From Veillonella rodentium (GTDB lineage Bacteria; Bacillota; Negativicutes; Veillonellales; Veillonellaceae), in the NCBI RefSeq assembly GCF_900187285.1, contig NZ_LT906470.1, forward strand, positions 479,501 to 543,500: a stretch of 64,000 nt of DNA, in the 5' to 3' direction. Below, in pieces: positions 44,455 through 52,813 of the stretch; positions within the stretch are counted from its first letter, which is position 1; each line of letters begins with the position of its first letter. Made by a program: the position numbers and the translations under genes. The notes beneath the pieces are model-generated. The model saw only the letters and a program-made list of their open reading frames with translations, was not told the origin of the DNA and did no database searches.

Positions 44455-46533
44455 TTAATCTTCCTCCATGGTTAATTTAGAATAGTTAGATAGTGGGATG
44501 CAGATAACATCCATTTTTTTATTTCCTTTTGAAAGTTTGGTATATGGTCGGGGCTTTTTGCGGTCTGAGCCACTATATCCTTCTGAGATACCTTCATCTC
44601 GTAAACGATTTGCAATAGTATCCATCGTATACTCCATACGTCGACCTAGTCGTTGACAAGTTCTTTCGACATAAGCGTATGCTGAACTTGGAATTAGTAT
44701 TAATTTTGACTGATGTATAATACCAACGTATAGTTCTGGGTTAGCCCAATAGGTGGCTTTATCAGGCGCATAAACAATTTCATTAGCAGCTTCACCATTA
44801 GCGAGTGTTCTAAGGAACAGAGTCGTTGGAGTTGCATCGTTACATAAACTATCATTTTCAAGAACACCCCCTTTGATAGTATTACACCATTGCTGATGTA
44901 TAATATTTGCTTGCTCTTGGCTGTAATAGTTGCACCATACGCCAAAATTAAGGATTATTTTGGCAAGAAGTGATTGTACTTGATACATTGAGTTAAGTCT
45001 TGCGTGCTGACTTATGCCATATACTGGTGAGGATTTTTGAACCATAAGGACAATTTCGTCATAATGCTGTTCGATATAATGTATAAATAGCATCATATAT
45101 TTATCTAGCTTTGCTACCTTTGAGCGTTGTTTAGCTAAAGCCCTTTCATCTTGAAAGTAAGATAGAACCTCATTATTTACATCTTTTTGTGTCATGAAAA
45201 TAGGTAAGAGTCTTAACTTGCTTGACTGTTGTAATTCATTAGGATAGGACTCTGCGGTGATAATAGCTGTGTGCATTTGTTGTGTTCGCTCCAAACGACT
45301 GCCTGCATCACTAGACTTTGCTCTACCTTGACCCTCTGAGAGTGGACGAATGAATTTCTCAAATTTAGTTAGTAAGGTTTTATCATTTGTTAACTTACAA
45401 TCATCAAATATGATCGTTTGATCTTTGTAGTGTGTTGATACGAGTTCGATGGCACGGTCAGTATCGTTAAATGATGCGTATGTCTCATGATTGAAGAGTA
45501 GAAAGAAAATCTTTGAAAGGGATGTTTTTCTACTACCAGTAGGAGCAATTAAGGTAGGTACATACTGTATAGGATGAGCACCCTCTTGAAATAGCTTTCT
45601 TACAAAACCACTATGAGCATGTAAGAAAAGAGGTAAAACAACCTCAAATGGAGCAAGTTTTAATAATTTGAGACCATAATCATATAGATTATATTTGTCG
45701 GTTTGGTCAATATTTGGCAAAGCTAACAATGTGTCACCATTTTCATCCTGTCCAGAATGAAATTTTTTTGCTTCAAAGGCTTTTCCCCAGCCAGGATATT
45801 TATTTATTTTTGTGCTTTTCATAGCTGCCTTATCTTGTATATAACGTTCAGCTATATACTGTTTAAACAGCTCCTTAGCTTTTCCACAGTCGGCATTGAG
45901 ACTGATTTCAGGAAATTTCTTCTTGAGCAATGTATATAGCGTTTCAAGTTGTTCTTTTTTGATGATAACGTCTGTTTCTGTTATCGATGTTTTGACATGG
46001 ATTACATAAAAGCTTTGACAATCATCTAAATCGTAAACCTCACGTTCCTCTGTAAACGAAAGCACACAGTTTACAATCTCATCTTTTATTTCTTGTGTTG
46101 ATTTGTCGATCTGACAAATAACATCGTCTTGCTCGACAAAATTTTTTAGGAGATTATTATAATGGGCTGAGTTAGCTTTTGTTGATACTTGGAGCTCATT
46201 TACATTGCATACTGTGTATGCTACTGGGTATGTAGATACATTTTGTGGTGTTAGCGATAGCTCATCATATCGATTATTGACAATCGATATATCTTTTGCT
46301 TCAACTGGTAGTATTGCTCCTGGTGGAGAAATACTAGCATATGTACTCGGTGAGTCTACTGTTGAAATAGATGGGGGAGATGAGAATTCATCATTTCTAG
46401 GTGGACTAGGTAGTGAGATCTCTTTGTAGATAACACTATTGTTTGTTAGTGACTGAATATCTTCTGATTCAGCCTTTGAGATAATGGCTCTTTTAGGCTC
46501 ATTATCTGGCGATAAAGAGAGAAATTTTTCCAT
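44455..46533 (-). CDS. putative replication helicase/primase-type ATPase
   Basis: 692 residues. The first ~125 are low complexity (Ser/Pro-rich). A central region (about 230-320) is followed by a P-loop ATPase with a variant Walker A, LIAPTGSRKTSLSK (about 328-340), Walker B TIIFDDCKL, and a downstream AIITAESYP-type sensor. The arrangement resembles DUF927/phage-type replicative helicases found in integrative elements. It would support episomal replication after excision. The gene is first of the leftward unit helicase-viroplasmin-like-(integrase) and is divergent from the 789-residue gene. RBS AAAGGAGG. Confidence 0.65.
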   Translation of the reverse strand: MEKFLSLSPDNEPKRAIISKAESEDIQSLTNNSVIYKEISLPSPPRNDEFSSPPSISTVDSPSTYASISPPGAILPVEAKDISIVNNRYDELSLTPQNVSTYPVAYTVCNVNELQVSTKANSAHYNNLLKNFVEQDDVICQIDKSTQEIKDEIVNCVLSFTEEREVYDLDDCQSFYVIHVKTSITETDVIIKKEQLETLYTLLKKKFPEISLNADCGKAKELFKQYIAERYIQDKAAMKSTKINKYPGWGKAFEAKKFHSGQDENGDTLLALPNIDQTDKYNLYDYGLKLLKLAPFEVVLPLFLHAHSGFVRKLFQEGAHPIQYVPTLIAPTGSRKTSLSKIFFLLFNHETYASFNDTDRAIELVSTHYKDQTIIFDDCKLTNDKTLLTKFEKFIRPLSEGQGRAKSSDAGSRLERTQQMHTAIITAESYPNELQQSSKLRLLPIFMTQKDVNNEVLSYFQDERALAKQRSKVAKLDKYMMLFIHYIEQHYDEIVLMVQKSSPVYGISQHARLNSMYQVQSLLAKIILNFGVWCNYYSQEQANIIHQQWCNTIKGGVLENDSLCNDATPTTLFLRTLANGEAANEIVYAPDKATYWANPELYVGIIHQSKLILIPSSAYAYVERTCQRLGRRMEYTMDTIANRLRDEGISEGYSGSDRKKPRPYTKLSKGNKKMDVICIPLSNYSKLTMEED

Positions 46534-46714
46534 TTTTTACCTCCTTTAGGAAATATATCTTTGTAGCAATTGACTACACTAATAGTATATGATTATTTGT
46601 GTTATACTAGTTATATATTGTGTAAAAAAATAAAATAGGCCATTTTTAAATAAAAAATGTCCTATTATTATAAAAAATACAATATATATTGTTTTAAGGA
46701 GGCAAAAAATAAAA

Positions 46715-49084
46715 ATGAACAGAAGTGATTTAGAGGTTATGAATAGAGAGTGTTATAATGCATTCTTGACCAGTAATCCCATACGAAAAGATACCACTGG
46801 TGATAATTATAGTTATAAGTATGGGAAAGAAGAGATATGGTCGCTAGATTCTGAATATATTTGCTTTAATAGGTATTTATTGCTATTAAATCAGAGGTTA
46901 AGTGAGTATGAAGGAGAGTTAGTTGAATCAACAGAGCCTGATATTGAAATAGGCAATATATGGAATTATCTATATGAAGCATTAGATACGTCCTATGGAT
47001 TGTGTTTATCTGACGTAGGGGCGAGACCGTCGAGACATCAATATAAAGCATTTCTTGATAGTCTGGGATTAGAAACAAGAGATTTTGATGCTATAAGGAT
47101 ATTACTTGGAATAATGCATTTAAATATTGGATCTAGTACTATTTCACTTTATTCGGATTCATTTTTAATAAAAGATACTGTCAATCATTATATTGCACTA
47201 TCAATATTGAAAAATATAGATTTATGTAATTCATTAAGAAACGAGAGTACAGTATTAAGCCGAAATCGAAGAGTGAAAAAGTGTACTTCTACAATGGTCT
47301 TTAATAAAATATATAGTTTTAATACTAAGATTCTAACGGCACCAGCTTCTAGTCAGATTACAAAAGAGTTTCCCAATATAATTTCTTCATCTATTGATTC
47401 TCCCGTAAATTCTCTTTTAATACATAAAAAAATGTTATTAAGTGATGCTGATTTTGATGCTTTAGATGGGGCGGGCTATATAGGTTTAGAAACTCTAATT
47501 AAGCAGTCACAAAAATTATATAGGAATCTTGTAAAAAAAGATGTTGCAGGTAATTTTGCTTTAGATGAATCTTTTATACTTGAGGAACTTGATGCTCAAA
47601 CATGTTGTTTACCCGTTACATTATTATATAAATGGCTTTCTCAACAGAATGTCTCCTATGAGGTTAAGCGGCTACTATCTTTTAACTGTGATGAACTTAC
47701 AAAATCTCTTTTACTCTTTTTTTTGCTGTTATGTAATTTGCCACATTATATGGCAGTCTCTGTATTAAATAGATTTAATGAAACACCATCTCACGGATTA
47801 TTTACTGGTCAATCTATTTTATTAGATGATTCCTCGGTTAATAATATAGGGGAAATCTTAAAGAATATTGAATTATTAAATCAAGTTTTATCAGCATTCT
47901 TATTTGATATATTTCCATTTATTGATCGTACTATAAATGCTATTGTTGCACACGGGACAGATAAGAAGATTGAAGAGTATAAATTAGATGCATACAGTGT
48001 ATTGTCGAGTTCAAATTATCGTTTATATCGGCAAGACTTACAAACTTTATATAATAAAGTAAATAAGGAATCTTACTATGATTCAGATATAATTCAAGAC
48101 CTAGATAGGTTATTGTCGAAACCCTTTTTAGTTCATATACAAATGAAGTATGGCTTAGATATTGTGAAAGGGGATATGAGTTTTTTAGAAATCGTTAAAT
48201 CACAGATTATAAATAAGGAGAGTATATATAGTATTACGCATCAAACTATCATAGATCTTTTTATATATCTATATAATGAGAATCGAACATATTTTCATTT
48301 TGAAAATGAATATAAGAATGGACGTTATATCTTTAATGATGAAGAACAAAGACAATGTGAGGCTCAATCTATTCTTTGGGCTACTAAAGATAGTCGTTGG
48401 AATCAAAGTTTAGCGAATGAACAACTTACAGAATCAATATATACATGGGTTAAAAATATATATGATATTGATTCATCTTATAAATGGGGTCGTGTAGAAG
48501 ATGAGAAACTAGTTGATTTGCTTAGGCTAGATAAAAATATATCAATCCTAATAAATGGATTAACTAAGCGTAGATATCACTATAAGGATACTTTTCAGTT
48601 AAGTGATAGTATGAAAAAAGTAAAGAAATGCCTATATTTGTTCTTTAGAAATCTCTATACAGCATTAAATAGTAAGGAAATTGAGGCTATGCCTGTTAAG
48701 TCTTTTGTATTGAGAGATGATCTTTTAAAAGAACAACGTTCTGATATTATAGAGGATACATTTGATGAAAATATTTTTTGGTTATATTTACCATATATTA
48801 ATCGACGTAATGTAAATGAATTTTTAGATGCCGTTGTTACTTGTAGCACGGATGATTTAAGGAAATCATACCTATCGTTATATGATACACTTGAAGATTT
48901 TTTATGGGCCTTATCATTATATTTAGAAAATGATAACAGTGGAAAAAGTGGGTGTTGTATTCGTTTAAAAAAAGCAGTATTAGATAAAGCTATTTGTGAG
49001 CCTATGTATGATAGAATGCGGTATAATGGTCTCCCTAATCTTGGGTTTATTTTAACAGCATCGGTAAATAGGGAGAAAAATTAA
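46715..49084 (+). CDS. large protein of unknown function (789 residues)
   Basis: Soluble, predominantly helical, very AT-rich gene. RBS AAGGAGG ahead of the ATG. No P-loop, zinc cluster, membrane helix or known catalytic motif stands out; there is a helical segment with basic residues (SRNRRVKKCTSTMVFNKI) and a late KKVKKCLYLFFRNLY stretch. It is transcribed away from the helicase gene through a shared ~180-bp promoter region and followed by the oriT-like region. I do not recognise any family. Position as a large lone cargo gene of a mobile element makes a defence or element-maintenance role plausible, but this is inference only. Confidence 0.8.
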   Translation: MNRSDLEVMNRECYNAFLTSNPIRKDTTGDNYSYKYGKEEIWSLDSEYICFNRYLLLLNQRLSEYEGELVESTEPDIEIGNIWNYLYEALDTSYGLCLSDVGARPSRHQYKAFLDSLGLETRDFDAIRILLGIMHLNIGSSTISLYSDSFLIKDTVNHYIALSILKNIDLCNSLRNESTVLSRNRRVKKCTSTMVFNKIYSFNTKILTAPASSQITKEFPNIISSSIDSPVNSLLIHKKMLLSDADFDALDGAGYIGLETLIKQSQKLYRNLVKKDVAGNFALDESFILEELDAQTCCLPVTLLYKWLSQQNVSYEVKRLLSFNCDELTKSLLLFFLLLCNLPHYMAVSVLNRFNETPSHGLFTGQSILLDDSSVNNIGEILKNIELLNQVLSAFLFDIFPFIDRTINAIVAHGTDKKIEEYKLDAYSVLSSSNYRLYRQDLQTLYNKVNKESYYDSDIIQDLDRLLSKPFLVHIQMKYGLDIVKGDMSFLEIVKSQIINKESIYSITHQTIIDLFIYLYNENRTYFHFENEYKNGRYIFNDEEQRQCEAQSILWATKDSRWNQSLANEQLTESIYTWVKNIYDIDSSYKWGRVEDEKLVDLLRLDKNISILINGLTKRRYHYKDTFQLSDSMKKVKKCLYLFFRNLYTALNSKEIEAMPVKSFVLRDDLLKEQRSDIIEDTFDENIFWLYLPYINRRNVNEFLDAVVTCSTDDLRKSYLSLYDTLEDFLWALSLYLENDNSGKSGCCIRLKKAVLDKAICEPMYDRMRYNGLPNLGFILTASVNREKN

Positions 49085-49098
49085 TAGCTTCAATAGTT

Positions 49099-49194
49099 TA
49101 TTTACCAAATTTTCCATTTTTACCGATTTTTAGGATGTATTTACATATATATTTTTATACTTTTTATGATTTTATTTTTGGTAAATTTGGTAAA
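49099..49194. repeat. inverted repeat downstream of the 789-residue gene
   Basis: TTTACCAAATTT (about 49099) and AAATTTGGTAAA (about 49183) flank an AT-rich loop of about 70 bp. Possibly a terminator or part of the transfer region. Confidence 0.5.
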
Positions 49195-49206
49195 AAAGAG
49201 AAGAAT

Positions 49207-49419
49207 TTGTACATACAAATCACTATCTTGCTTTATCCACTGCCGTTTTTAGAAGGGATAAAAAATGTATGATAGTGGAAATTATATTGGAAAAGAAGAG
49301 AGAATCCGTTATAAAAACGGCAGTGGGCCGGGAGATGTCAGTAAAGACATCTCCCGGCCTTATTATTAAAATAACACTGACTGTACATACAAATAATTAA
49401 AAATAGATTGTATGTACAG
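49207..49419. other. oriT-like region
   Basis: Immediately upstream of the mobilization genes. Contains TTGTACATACAA (49207-49218), a 14-bp perfect inverted repeat CACTGCCGTTTTTA/TAAAAACGGCAGTG (49238-49251 and 49312-49325), a perfect 14-bp-stem hairpin (49326-49359, arm GGCCGGGAGATGTC), and CTGTACATACAA/TTGTATGTACAG (49381-49392 and 49408-49419). Repeats around a hairpin next to a relaxase gene are the usual layout of a transfer origin. The nick site is not identifiable. The last repeat pair flanks the promoter of the RHH gene and is likely its operator. Confidence 0.65.
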
Positions 49420-49431
49420 AAAGGTTTTATT

Positions 49432-49734
49432 ATGAAAGTAGATAGCAAATCCAAACGCTTAAATTTAAGGTTAACAGAAGATGAGATTCAATTTATTGAA
49501 AGTCAAGCTAATATGTGCGAAATGTCTGTGTCTGAATATATAAGGCGATGTTCACTAAACACGGAGAAAATTGTGATAGTTGATCCAAAACGTTTAATTG
49601 CATTTTTATTAGGGAATATTTATCAGGCATTATCAAACAATACTGCACTTACAAAAGATGATAAAAAAGTTATATCTAGTGAATTGACGAAAGTAGTAGA
49701 TACATTGAATAAGACAATTATGGAGTTGAAATAA
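49432..49734 (+). CDS. MobC-like ribbon-helix-helix mobilization accessory protein
   Basis: 100 residues from the ATG at 49432 with GAAAGG upstream. N-terminal RHH: KRLNLRLTEDEIQFIESQANMCEMSVSEYIRRCSL, the pattern of relaxosome accessory proteins that bind oriT DNA. The rest is helical. Overlaps the relaxase gene by one base (TAATGG). It probably binds the TGTACATACAA repeats upstream and regulates itself. Confidence 0.8.
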   Translation: MKVDSKSKRLNLRLTEDEIQFIESQANMCEMSVSEYIRRCSLNTEKIVIVDPKRLIAFLLGNIYQALSNNTALTKDDKKVISSELTKVVDTLNKTIMELK

Positions 49735-50216
49735 TGGCTATATTAAAATTTATTAAACGAAATGGAATGGATTTACCAAATGCAATTGAATATATAAGAG
49801 ATGAACATAAGACCTCTAGTAATTATATTTTTGGTATACAAATGGGAATTGATAATCCAATTTCAGAGTTTATGCTAATAAAAAATCTTGCAAATATACA
49901 ACATGAGTCTAAATCATTTACACATGTTGTGTTTTCCTTAGATAGTGATGATACTATTTCCTTAGATACAGTCCTTGAAATATGTAAAGGGGTAGGGGAG
50001 TTACTTTCTAGAAGTGTATATCAAGTATTGGGTGCAATTCATTACAAGAATGAAGCACATATACATTGTCATTATATAATTAACTCAATAGGGCTAGATT
50101 ATAAGCGTTATGAACAAGGTATGTCATTATGGTCATACAAGCAGATGATTAATAAAATTATTGAGCCTTATGGAATAAAGTCTATTCCTTATTATCAAGG
50201 TGTAAAATCAGATTAG
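49734..50216 (+). CDS. minimal relaxase (MobA/VirD2-like)
   Basis: 160 residues. Carries the relaxase motifs: candidate catalytic Tyr20 in NAIEYIRDEHKT, a THVVFSL strand, and metal-binding HIHCHYIIN (His109, 111, 113) preceded by His103. It nicks oriT and leads the strand into the recipient. It is only the nuclease domain; the helicase, primase or coupling-binding domains common in larger relaxases are absent. Another Tyr (Tyr31) could also be catalytic. Confidence 0.8.
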   Translation: MAILKFIKRNGMDLPNAIEYIRDEHKTSSNYIFGIQMGIDNPISEFMLIKNLANIQHESKSFTHVVFSLDSDDTISLDTVLEICKGVGELLSRSVYQVLGAIHYKNEAHIHCHYIINSIGLDYKRYEQGMSLWSYKQMINKIIEPYGIKSIPYYQGVKSD

Positions 50217-50237
50217 TAATTTAATCGTTAATAAAAA

Positions 50238-50274
50238 ATAAACTCGGTTATAGTTTACCTATATCCGAGTTTAT
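50238..50274. terminator. bidirectional terminator
   Basis: Stem ATAAACTCGG..TATAG / CTATA..CCGAGTTTAT between convergent genes, followed by CGTTTTTT on the plus strand. Confidence 0.75.
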
Positions 50275-50297
50275 CGTTTTTTATCCTTTGAAATTTA

Positions 50298-50558
50298 TTA
50301 GCGTACAGATCTGTAACCGTCGCTATAACCACGTTGCCACTCTGGGCTTGCCATTTGATACAACATATTATCACCAAAAGCTGTACCCCATTGAGCATCA
50401 AGTCTACCATGCTTGTAACCTTGTTGATATGGAGTTTCAGCAGTAGCTTGATTAGTTAAATGAATTTGTGGAAGTAAAGAGTTGTTTTGAAAATCGATTT
50501 GATTTACATTTAATGCTGCTACTGCAAATAGTGTAGCAAATAATACTTTTTTTAACAT
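50298..50558 (-). CDS. small secreted protein
   Basis: 86 residues. Signal peptide (LKKVLFATLFAVAALNV) and a mature Tyr/Gly/Gln-rich part with two similar units (YQQGYKHGRLDAQWG and WQRGYSDGYRS). No family recognised. RBS AGGGAG. An odd find in a mobilizable element; could be an exclusion or surface factor, purely speculative. Confidence 0.7.
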   Translation of the reverse strand: MLKKVLFATLFAVAALNVNQIDFQNNSLLPQIHLTNQATAETPYQQGYKHGRLDAQWGTAFGDNMLYQMASPEWQRGYSDGYRSVR

Positions 50559-50576
50559 AATTTGTCTCCCTGTAAG

Positions 50577-51420
50577 TTAATATACTAAATTTTCATCCAT
50601 GTCTAAAAATTGGGCAATTTGATAGTAGTTTCTTCGATCTTCTTCATATATAAAACTATCCATAATTTCTTGTGTATATAATGCTTCACAGAATGGTAAA
50701 TTCATAATTAACTCTGGTAAATTGTCCATTATCTTATTAAAGGGTATACTGTCATTTGATAACGCTTCAACTATTTCATCACATTCATCAGCATTATAAG
50801 TCGGATTCCATCTACAAATAAGATGTAATGCAATATTTAGTCCTAAGTTATAGATAAAATCTAATTCGTAAAATAAAGCAGGATGCTTAATAATTGCCTT
50901 TATATCATCTAGTAAGAATGCCTTAATCAAGAGGTCATAATCCTTTTGTGGATATTCATCTAAAGCGTTTTTAAAAGTTTCTGTTCGCTCTAGAATATCT
51001 TGATTAAATTCTTCAATTCGCTCTTTTTTAATAGGAAAGTTGATCTATTTCTTGCGTTGATGCGTATGTTGCTATGCGAAGTTAGATTTTTTAGAATTTC
51101 ATAATCAATTTCAAAATCTAATAATTGCGTTTCAACTTTTAAAGCAACTAGATTAAATATATCACGAAGTTCTTTTTCGCTTACTGCACGATTACATTCT
51201 TGAGCAAATTCTCGAATATCATCTAGGCATTTGTTAATCCATTGATAAAAAGTATTTCTTAATAGGTTGTATGCAACATCAGGATTTCCAATGTCATTAT
51301 TTTCTACTAGATTATTTCTATCTTCTATAAGTCGAAGCTTAATAATTCGTTAGCTTTTTTTCTTAGTTGTATATCAGGCCCAAATCGTATCGTTTCATCA
51401 AATAATGTAAAACTTTGCAT
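50577..51420 (-). pseudogene. frameshifted hypothetical gene
   Basis: Begins ATG CAA AGT at 51420 (MQSFTLFDETIRFG...). The frame is lost near 51350 in a run of seven A, continues in another frame (RIIKLRLIEDRNNLV...LTSHSN), is lost again near 51045, and resumes as INFPIKKERIEEF... to the stop at 50577. Joined, it would encode about 280 residues, helical and acidic. The last fragment alone is an open frame from a TTG at 50930. No family recognised. Two independent frameshifts argue for real decay. Confidence 0.7.
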
Positions 51421-51431
51421 GATTCAACTCC

Positions 51432-51593
51432 CTAAATCTCTGTTACGGAAACGACATGAATAATAACACCATTGCTCGCAAATCGCTTCTTTACTTGATA
51501 ACGAGCATCTGACTGATTACTTGCAGTTACATTTGTACTTTTTATAACTGAAGGCTGTGTCGTATAAAATTGAACCGTATAGCGTTTAGCCAT
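51432..51593 (-). CDS. 53-residue small protein
   Basis: Starts MAKRYTVQFYTTQPSVI and ends HVVSVTEI. AAGGAGA lies eight bases ahead of the ATG. Basic, beta-rich by appearance, with no signal. Probably a DNA-binding or phage-type small protein; family not recognised. Sits between the broken gene and the XRE regulator, same strand. Confidence 0.65.
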   Translation of the reverse strand: MAKRYTVQFYTTQPSVIKSTNVTASNQSDARYQVKKRFASNGVIIHVVSVTEI

Positions 51594-51620
51594 AATTAAC
51601 ATCTCCTTACATATAAAACC

Positions 51621-51884
51621 CTATTTTGAGGTAGGCCACATTTCTCGATCTTGCTCCGTAAATGTAACTAATGTTGCAAGTTCGATATTTAACCCCATGG
51701 CGATATCTAATAACATAGAAATTGAAATATTGTTGTTATATTTGCCACGCTCGACTCTGCCCAATGTGTCTGGACTAACATTAATTATTTCAGCTAATTG
51801 GGCTTGTGTTAAACTACGTAGAGTACGATAATAAGCTATTTTTGCACCGATTTGCTTAAAGATTATAAGCTTTGTGCTTTCCAT
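51621..51884 (-). CDS. XRE-family HTH regulator
   Basis: 87 residues from the ATG at 51884 (GGAGG ten bases upstream). HTH_3: IGAKIAYYRTLRSLTQAQLAEIINVSPDTLGRVERGKYNNNISISMLLDIAMGL. A likely element repressor. Upstream, AAGACCTA occurs twice on this strand (51957-51964 and 51978-51985) 21 bp apart, on one face of the helix, a likely operator. Confidence 0.85.
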   Translation of the reverse strand: MESTKLIIFKQIGAKIAYYRTLRSLTQAQLAEIINVSPDTLGRVERGKYNNNISISMLLDIAMGLNIELATLVTFTEQDREMWPTSK

Positions 51885-51956
51885 GTCATTAGCACCTCCT
51901 TTAAAATTAATACATCTTAATTTTTGCATAAGTCATATCAAATCTGTGCCGCTAGA

Positions 51957-51985
51957 TAGGTCTTAAAACTGTATAATTAGGTCTT
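51957..51985 (-). promoter_or_regulatory. direct repeat operator candidate for the XRE regulator
   Basis: AAGACCTA twice with a 21-bp period, flanking ATTATACAG (a possible -10), about 75 bp ahead of the regulator's start. Confidence 0.5.
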
Positions 51986-52043
51986 TTTTTGTAGACTATT
52001 GAAAAAAATTACTCAAATATCAATGCGAATAGATAAAAATAAA

Positions 52044-52075
52044 ATGAGCCATGTCGTATTATCGACATGGCTCAT
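52044..52075 (-). terminator. Rho-independent terminator
   Basis: Perfect 13-bp stem ATGAGCCATGTCG/CGACATGGCTCAT followed on the minus strand by TTTTATTTTTATC. Ends the recombination operon just after the 24-codon ORF. Confidence 0.9.
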
Positions 52076-52078
52076 GTA

Positions 52079-52153
52079 TTATTCATCTGCAATCAAATAC
52101 ATTAAAGCAGCTGCAGCTGCCTCTACAACAATTCGTGCAATTACTGGATCCAT
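52079..52153 (-). CDS. 24-residue hydrophobic peptide
   Basis: Begins MDPVIARIVVEAAAA and ends LIADE: a single hydrophobic helix with acidic ends. The RBS AAAGGAGGTGAG is among the strongest in the window. It is followed by a stop four bases before the terminator stem. Could be a membrane-active toxin-like or regulatory peptide; no family recognised. Confidence 0.6.
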   Translation of the reverse strand: MDPVIARIVVEAAAAALMYLIADE

Positions 52154-52187
52154 AATCTCACCTCCTTTCAGAGTATAGTGAGGAAGA

Positions 52188-52811
52188 TTATGCTACAAAT
52201 TGATGGTTCTTCTGGCAGTTCATACACAAAGGCATATGATAACGTTGTTTAGAATAACTAGATACTTTACTGGATATAGCACATCCACAATCTGTACAAT
52301 GTAAATCATTAGTTGCCATAGTTTGTGGAGCGATGTCTTTCTTTCTAGTAGTCGGTGCATTAGACTGTGACATAGTTTGTGTATTAAGGTCAGTATTATT
52401 ATCAGCTTCTGGATCATCGCCAGTAGCAATACAGAAGCTCAGCATATAAGCGTATTTAATAGCTGCTGTTTCAGCTTTCATAATGGCCTTATCACCACTA
52501 TCTTGACCAGAACCGATACCACTTATTTGTACTGATTCACCTGTCTCTATATCAATAATAGAAATCGTAACGTTAATTGTAGCGTGCTTATCAATATTAC
52601 CTTTAGCTGTTTGTACCTCTCGTAAATCAAGAAGGGTAGGGGTAACAGCTGTAATGAGGCCTACACTTGTAAGAGCGTCGTTTACACGTTCCAATACATC
52701 GCTACTAGTAACGTAAGAATACCCATGAAAGATATTTTCACCTGTTTTTTCAATGTAGCTACAACTTTTCATAGCAAGAGATAGCTTTTCATATAATGCA
52801 GTATTTGTCAT
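52188..52811 (-). CDS. ERF-family single-strand annealing protein
   Basis: 207 residues. ERF core (about 5-140): FHGYSYVTSSDVLERVNDAL, DKHATINVTISIIDIETGE, GSGQDSGDKAIMKAETAAIKYA and FCIATGDDPEA, the conserved signature of phage ERF recombinases. The C-terminus adds a zinc-ribbon-like CTDCGCAIS...CMNC. It anneals complementary single strands in recombination or replication of the element. Three bases separate it from the gene before. Confidence 0.88.
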   Translation of the reverse strand: MTNTALYEKLSLAMKSCSYIEKTGENIFHGYSYVTSSDVLERVNDALTSVGLITAVTPTLLDLREVQTAKGNIDKHATINVTISIIDIETGESVQISGIGSGQDSGDKAIMKAETAAIKYAYMLSFCIATGDDPEADNNTDLNTQTMSQSNAPTTRKKDIAPQTMATNDLHCTDCGCAISSKVSSYSKQRYHMPLCMNCQKNHQFVA

Positions 52812-52813
52812 TT

